This document shows, piece by piece, positions 60,829 to 64,000 of a stretch of DNA of 64,000 nt. The notes beneath the pieces are model-generated. The model made no database searches. It was not told the origin of the DNA and saw only the letters and a program-made list of their open reading frames with translations. The stretch is taken from assembly GCF_014898815.1 (NCBI RefSeq), contig NW_026515543.1:1302001-1366000 (forward strand), in the 5' to 3' direction. Within the stretch, counting starts at the first letter, position 1. Each line of letters starts with the position of its first letter. The stretch comes from Panonychus citri. Taxonomy: Eukaryota > Arthropoda > Arachnida > Trombidiformes > Tetranychidae. The position numbers and the translations under genes were made by a program.

Positions 60829-61795
60829 TTAGTTGATTAGTAGACAATTTTGATTATTCTGATTCCAAGCTTGGAGATAATTGTAATCCAATGTTATTGA
60901 TTCTTGATCAGAGTTTATTGTAATTGATGATGACGACGAGATAGATTGTTGATCCATCGGTTGATTAACAATATACTCTGAATGTTTTAATTGTTGATTA
61001 GACCAATTCTGTATTAGAAAAGGAAAAAGTTTTAAACAATTAATTTGAAACATGGGACATGTTAATTAAGACCAATTACTTACCACAAATGTTGCCAGAT
61101 AATTTGAATTAAATTGATCACAATCAAGATGATTATCTTGATTATCTTGTAACAATTGAGCCAAATAATTAATGTATCTTAATGCTGATCGAAGTGTATC
61201 CAATTTAGATAACTTTGTATCGATTGGTATCCAAGGTAATGAGCTTTTTAATCGTGAAAAGGCCTGAACAATTTAACATAACGAAACATAGACAGACAAT
61301 TAAAAGAAACGAAATCATCTTGAGGAAAAAATCAAACAATCAAAATCATTTGGAACAATTTAGATTCAAATTGCTGTTGATTGTTTGAGAAACGATAATC
61401 TTGATGATCTTGACCATGAATCTATTAAATTGTTACCTCAAAAAATGGTAACAATTAAATGCTCTGTTAAACATACTACTAATTTTTAGTAAAATAGTTT
61501 TCCAAATTCAAGCAATTAACTAATAACAACAATCTATTAAAAGATTAATCAACAATTAACTTACCTTATTAAGGATACTCATCCGAGCTCTTTCCCTGGC
61601 ATTAGCCGTTTTCCTGCCTTGGATTGACCTTTTAGATGAAATTAATTGACGTTTGACCAACAATTTACAATTAACTGTCGATGGTGATGATGTTGATGAC
61701 GGTGAAGATGTAATCAAAATTGGATGATCACAATTAGAATTAAAAAGACAGTATGAAGATTGATTAGATTCTAACATGGTTGAAATTGTTAACAC
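60829..61795 (-). CDS. bHLH transcription factor, Tcf21/musculin (HLH54F-like) type
   Basis: Exons 61795-61565, 61263-61084 and 61008-60829, all phase 0; 591 nt, 196 aa. The bHLH spans residues about 60-120: basic region GRKTANARERARMSILNK, then AFSRLKSSLPWIP, DTKLSKLDTLRSALRYI and NYLAQLLQD. The combination KAFSRLK, PW(I/V)P and DTKLSKLDTLR is characteristic of TCF21/MSC/capsulin and insect HLH54F, which bind E-boxes as E-protein heterodimers and act in visceral mesoderm. An intron falls between helix 1 and the basic-region boundary (after LNK). The C-terminus is Gln/Asn/Ser-rich; the LTWPF-type ending of vertebrate TCF21 is absent. TCF23/24-like identity cannot be excluded. Confidence 0.85.
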
Positions 61796-63303
61796 GGCAA
61801 ATTGTCCAACGATGGATTAACTAGTCGACTCAAAATAGATCAATTAATTGTCAAACTTTTCTCGTAATTTAAATTGTTTGTCTCTCTCTCTCTCTCTTAC
61901 TCTCTCAATTGAATATATTCACATTCTCACTCATATTCCCTGAATAACAGATCACTAATTTAACTAATTGAATAATAAAAGATTAAGATGATTAGACGAT
62001 TTTAATTACATTCGGATAAACAGCGACAATTTAAATGGTCAAACAAAGAGGATAATTAGTTGATTGTTTATTTAAATTGATTCGCGTGCCTTTTTTCAAC
62101 TCTAAATACAGAGACTGACCAATTGTCGGTTATTATCATTGATTGGTCATCATCTTCATCTTTTTTGTTTACATTTTAGACTCACTTTAACTGGACCACC
62201 TTCAATGGCCAAATAACTGACCATAAACTGGACCATAGAGATGACCAGACACAAGAACGACAATTAGTGACCTGTGGGGTCTTCACACTTATCAGAAAGA
62301 TATTTCAATTTCTCTAAGTCTTTTTACTCTCTGATGACCATTGTCCAGCTAAAGAAAAATCCAAGAATAATAATCTCATGAAAAGAAAACAATTTTTAAT
62401 TACAACAGAAAATTATCCTATTAAAATGTACTTTAAATGAGTAACATTTAATTTTCATCTTCATCTATTTTTGTATTTCATCTAATTGCTGGTTATCCAT
62501 TAATTAACTTAAAATCTAGGTAACTGGGTAAGAGAATTAACAATTTAAATGATTGTGTAAATTGTGAGAGTCGTTGGTCATCTCAATCTCTCTTATTCGT
62601 GTCAACCTTGACCGATACTTTTTAGAAAAGAAGAAGAAATTTAAATTATCATTCTAATGATAATCTTCCCTTTTTCCTTATTATAATCATCTTCTTTTAG
62701 CCAACAATCAATCGCTCTAATTGTTGTTGTTGAACTGCTCTAATTGTACAGCGACTTATCATTTCCGTTATTTACTCTAAACCCATTACCATTATCACCG
62801 TTAGACTTAATCAACATGATGTCCCTTGTTTAATTCACTATAATTTAGGACAAAAACAACAATCGAATCACAATTAAACTTGTAATTATAACAAGAAAAC
62901 ACTGATCATGATAATCTTATGGTAACGGTAAAATTTTCATATACAAATGATCATGAGAAACTTTTCCCTGCGATTTTGTTAATTGTTATCATGAAAATAA
63001 CAATTGGTAACCACAATTCTGTTAAATGCTCACCGGTGAAAATGATAATCTTAATCATGAGTTTGCTATTATTTTCTTGAAGCTTTGGTTCAGTTGAGTG
63101 GACAGTCGGTTTTAGTAGAGGGTCAGTTGGTTGGAATCATAAATCCATGAAGAGACCCTGTAATCATTAAGGTTACCAAAGGGATAGTTGTTATCACCAA
63201 GTGATGATGGTCAACAAGATGAAGAGTAAATTATTTTAATCGATGTTGATTATCATGTTAAAATGTGTCATTTAAATTGCTACCTGAGTTTTAGTATTCA
63301 TTA

Positions 63304-63308
<5 letters not shown>

Positions 63309-63358
<50 letters not shown>
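63309..63358. repeat. (CT)n microsatellite
   Basis: Uninterrupted CT run of about 50 bases upstream of the secreted-peptide gene. Confidence 0.95.
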
Positions 63359-63362
<4 letters not shown>

Positions 63363-63529
63363 AGACTGACCATCGATGCATTGGTCGGTTGGAGTTAACC
63401 TTTGACCATTGGAGGGAAACATTTCTTGTTTTTTTGGCTGTTGGTGATTATGATGATGTTGATGATTGTGAAGATGATTAAGAAGATGAGCTTAACCTTG
63501 ATCTTCGAAATCAGTGGTGTATGACCCTT

Positions 63530-63538
63530 TATAAAAAG
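63530..63538 (+). promoter_or_regulatory. TATA box of the right-edge secreted gene
   Basis: TATAAAAAG, about 245 bp before the start codon, implying a leader of roughly 200 bases. Confidence 0.6.
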
Positions 63539-63775
63539 AGTGACCAGCCCCATTAAACGGGATTTCGTTTCTAAGTTTCACTCAGATCGTTTCAATTTTT
63601 TTCTTCTCCAAAATTCTAACGATAAAAAGTCAAGTGAATTCTAAAAGTGAATTGTAATCGACATTTTCTCTCTCTCTCTGTGTTATCCACTTTGTGTCCA
63701 GTGAAATATTGATTGTTATCAATTGGAAAATTGAAAAAGTTCAATAGTTAATTAGATCCAATTGAAAATCAAACC

Positions 63776-63921
63776 ATGAGATCGAAATACATTTACCGTT
63801 CATTGATAATCTCTTTAGCTTGTGCTCTTTTAATGCCCGAGGCTTCAGCTGGTTTATTCAATCGTTTACTCTACATGATGATGAGAAATCGTCGTCGGCA
63901 TTATGTCCCATTTCCGGTTTC
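63776..63921 (+). CDS. Secreted peptide, first exon (gene continues past the window)
   Basis: ATG at 63776 and a donor TTTC/GTAAGT at 63921-63922 enclose 48 codons plus two bases. The N-terminus MRSKYIYRSLIISLACALLM followed by PEASA is a basic-then-hydrophobic signal peptide with a good cleavage site after ASA. The mature start GLFNRLLYMMMRNRRRHYVP is strongly basic and helix-prone. The rest of the gene is beyond position 64000. Family unknown. TATA box at 63530-63538. Confidence 0.65.
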
Positions 63922-64000
63922 GTAAGTTCATTTTTAACAATTAATCATGAAGAACCAATTGATCAACAAACACTAGTTTCCATTGATAATCTAAATTAAT

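Larger units (their letters stand above)
61796..63775. promoter_or_regulatory. Divergent spacer between Tcf21-like gene and secreted-peptide gene
   Basis: About 2 kb. CT tract near 61881-61896; long CT microsatellite at about 63309-63358; TATA box of the right-hand gene at 63530-63538. The remainder is AT-rich; no additional gene. Confidence 0.55.

Noticed and set aside
1..64000. Very frequent CAATTAA / TTAATTG and ATTGATTG words throughout introns and spacers
   Set aside because: Looks like a genome-wide compositional habit rather than a local element; would need whole-genome word counts.

Overview
The window is eukaryotic, AT-rich nuclear DNA from a compact invertebrate genome. Genes are split by GT-AG introns, most of them 50-700 bp. 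No bacterial operon logic, tRNA, rRNA, CRISPR array or recognisable transposon ORF was seen. The gene set (Olig/Beta3-type and Tcf21-type bHLH factors, an M6/PLP proteolipid, LSM10, CDK5RAP1, NCOA5) is animal. The low GC, high gene density, short introns and small TATA-driven secreted-protein genes suggest an arthropod, most likely a mite (spider-mite-like). The species is inference. All exon models come from reading frame, splice consensus and family knowledge, with no transcript evidence. Wherever exons are listed, the intron phases were checked to keep the frame open.

Layout. 1-16 kb, all on minus: an Oli/BHLHE22-type bHLH factor (1049-2894), the NMD helicase DHX34 in seven exons (6144-13370) and the mitochondrial DnaJ protein DNAJA3/Tid (13959-15428). 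16-26 kb: a 1531-aa zinc-finger/AT-hook protein (16782-21456, minus) directly downstream of LSM10 (21485-22025, minus), then F-actin capping protein beta (24553-26063, plus). 27-38 kb: NCOA5-like (27240-29336, minus) divergent from ATPAF1 (30581-31613, plus); a TMBIM/lifeguard protein (31766-32494, minus); CDK5RAP1 (32776-34886, minus); IST1 (36128-37478, plus). 38-49 kb: a secreted His-rich protein, an M6/PLP four-span membrane protein, a secreted orphan, RNA polymerase I subunit RPA49/POLR1E and a tiny repeat-built secreted peptide. 49-64 kb: an RBM39/CAPER-like SR protein without its usual C-terminal UHM (50574-51877, plus), a Ser-rich coiled-coil orphan (54173-58328, plus), another secreted orphan, a Tcf21/HLH54F-type bHLH factor (60829-61795, minus) and the 5' end of a secreted-peptide gene that leaves the window (63776 onward).

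Most unusual structure. About 1.02 kb containing the promoter, 5' UTR exon, first intron and first 15 codons of the NCOA5-like gene (29292-30314) is repeated almost base for base, inverted, as the same parts of the RBM39-like gene (49601-50618). The copies lie 19.3 kb apart. Two unrelated RNA-associated proteins therefore share one promoter/leader module and a homologous RS-rich first coding exon, and near-identity stops abruptly inside that exon. The inverted pair also brackets nine genes and could promote inversion.

Other points: LSM10 ends 28 bp before the start codon of the zinc-finger gene with a polyadenylation hexamer in between, which suggests overlapping or dicistronic transcription. 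A composite X-box-like element is shared upstream of DHX34 and CDK5RAP1. There is a CTCF-like site upstream of DNAJA3 and a palindromic CACGTG site upstream of POLR1E. TATA boxes were noticed only at secreted-protein genes.
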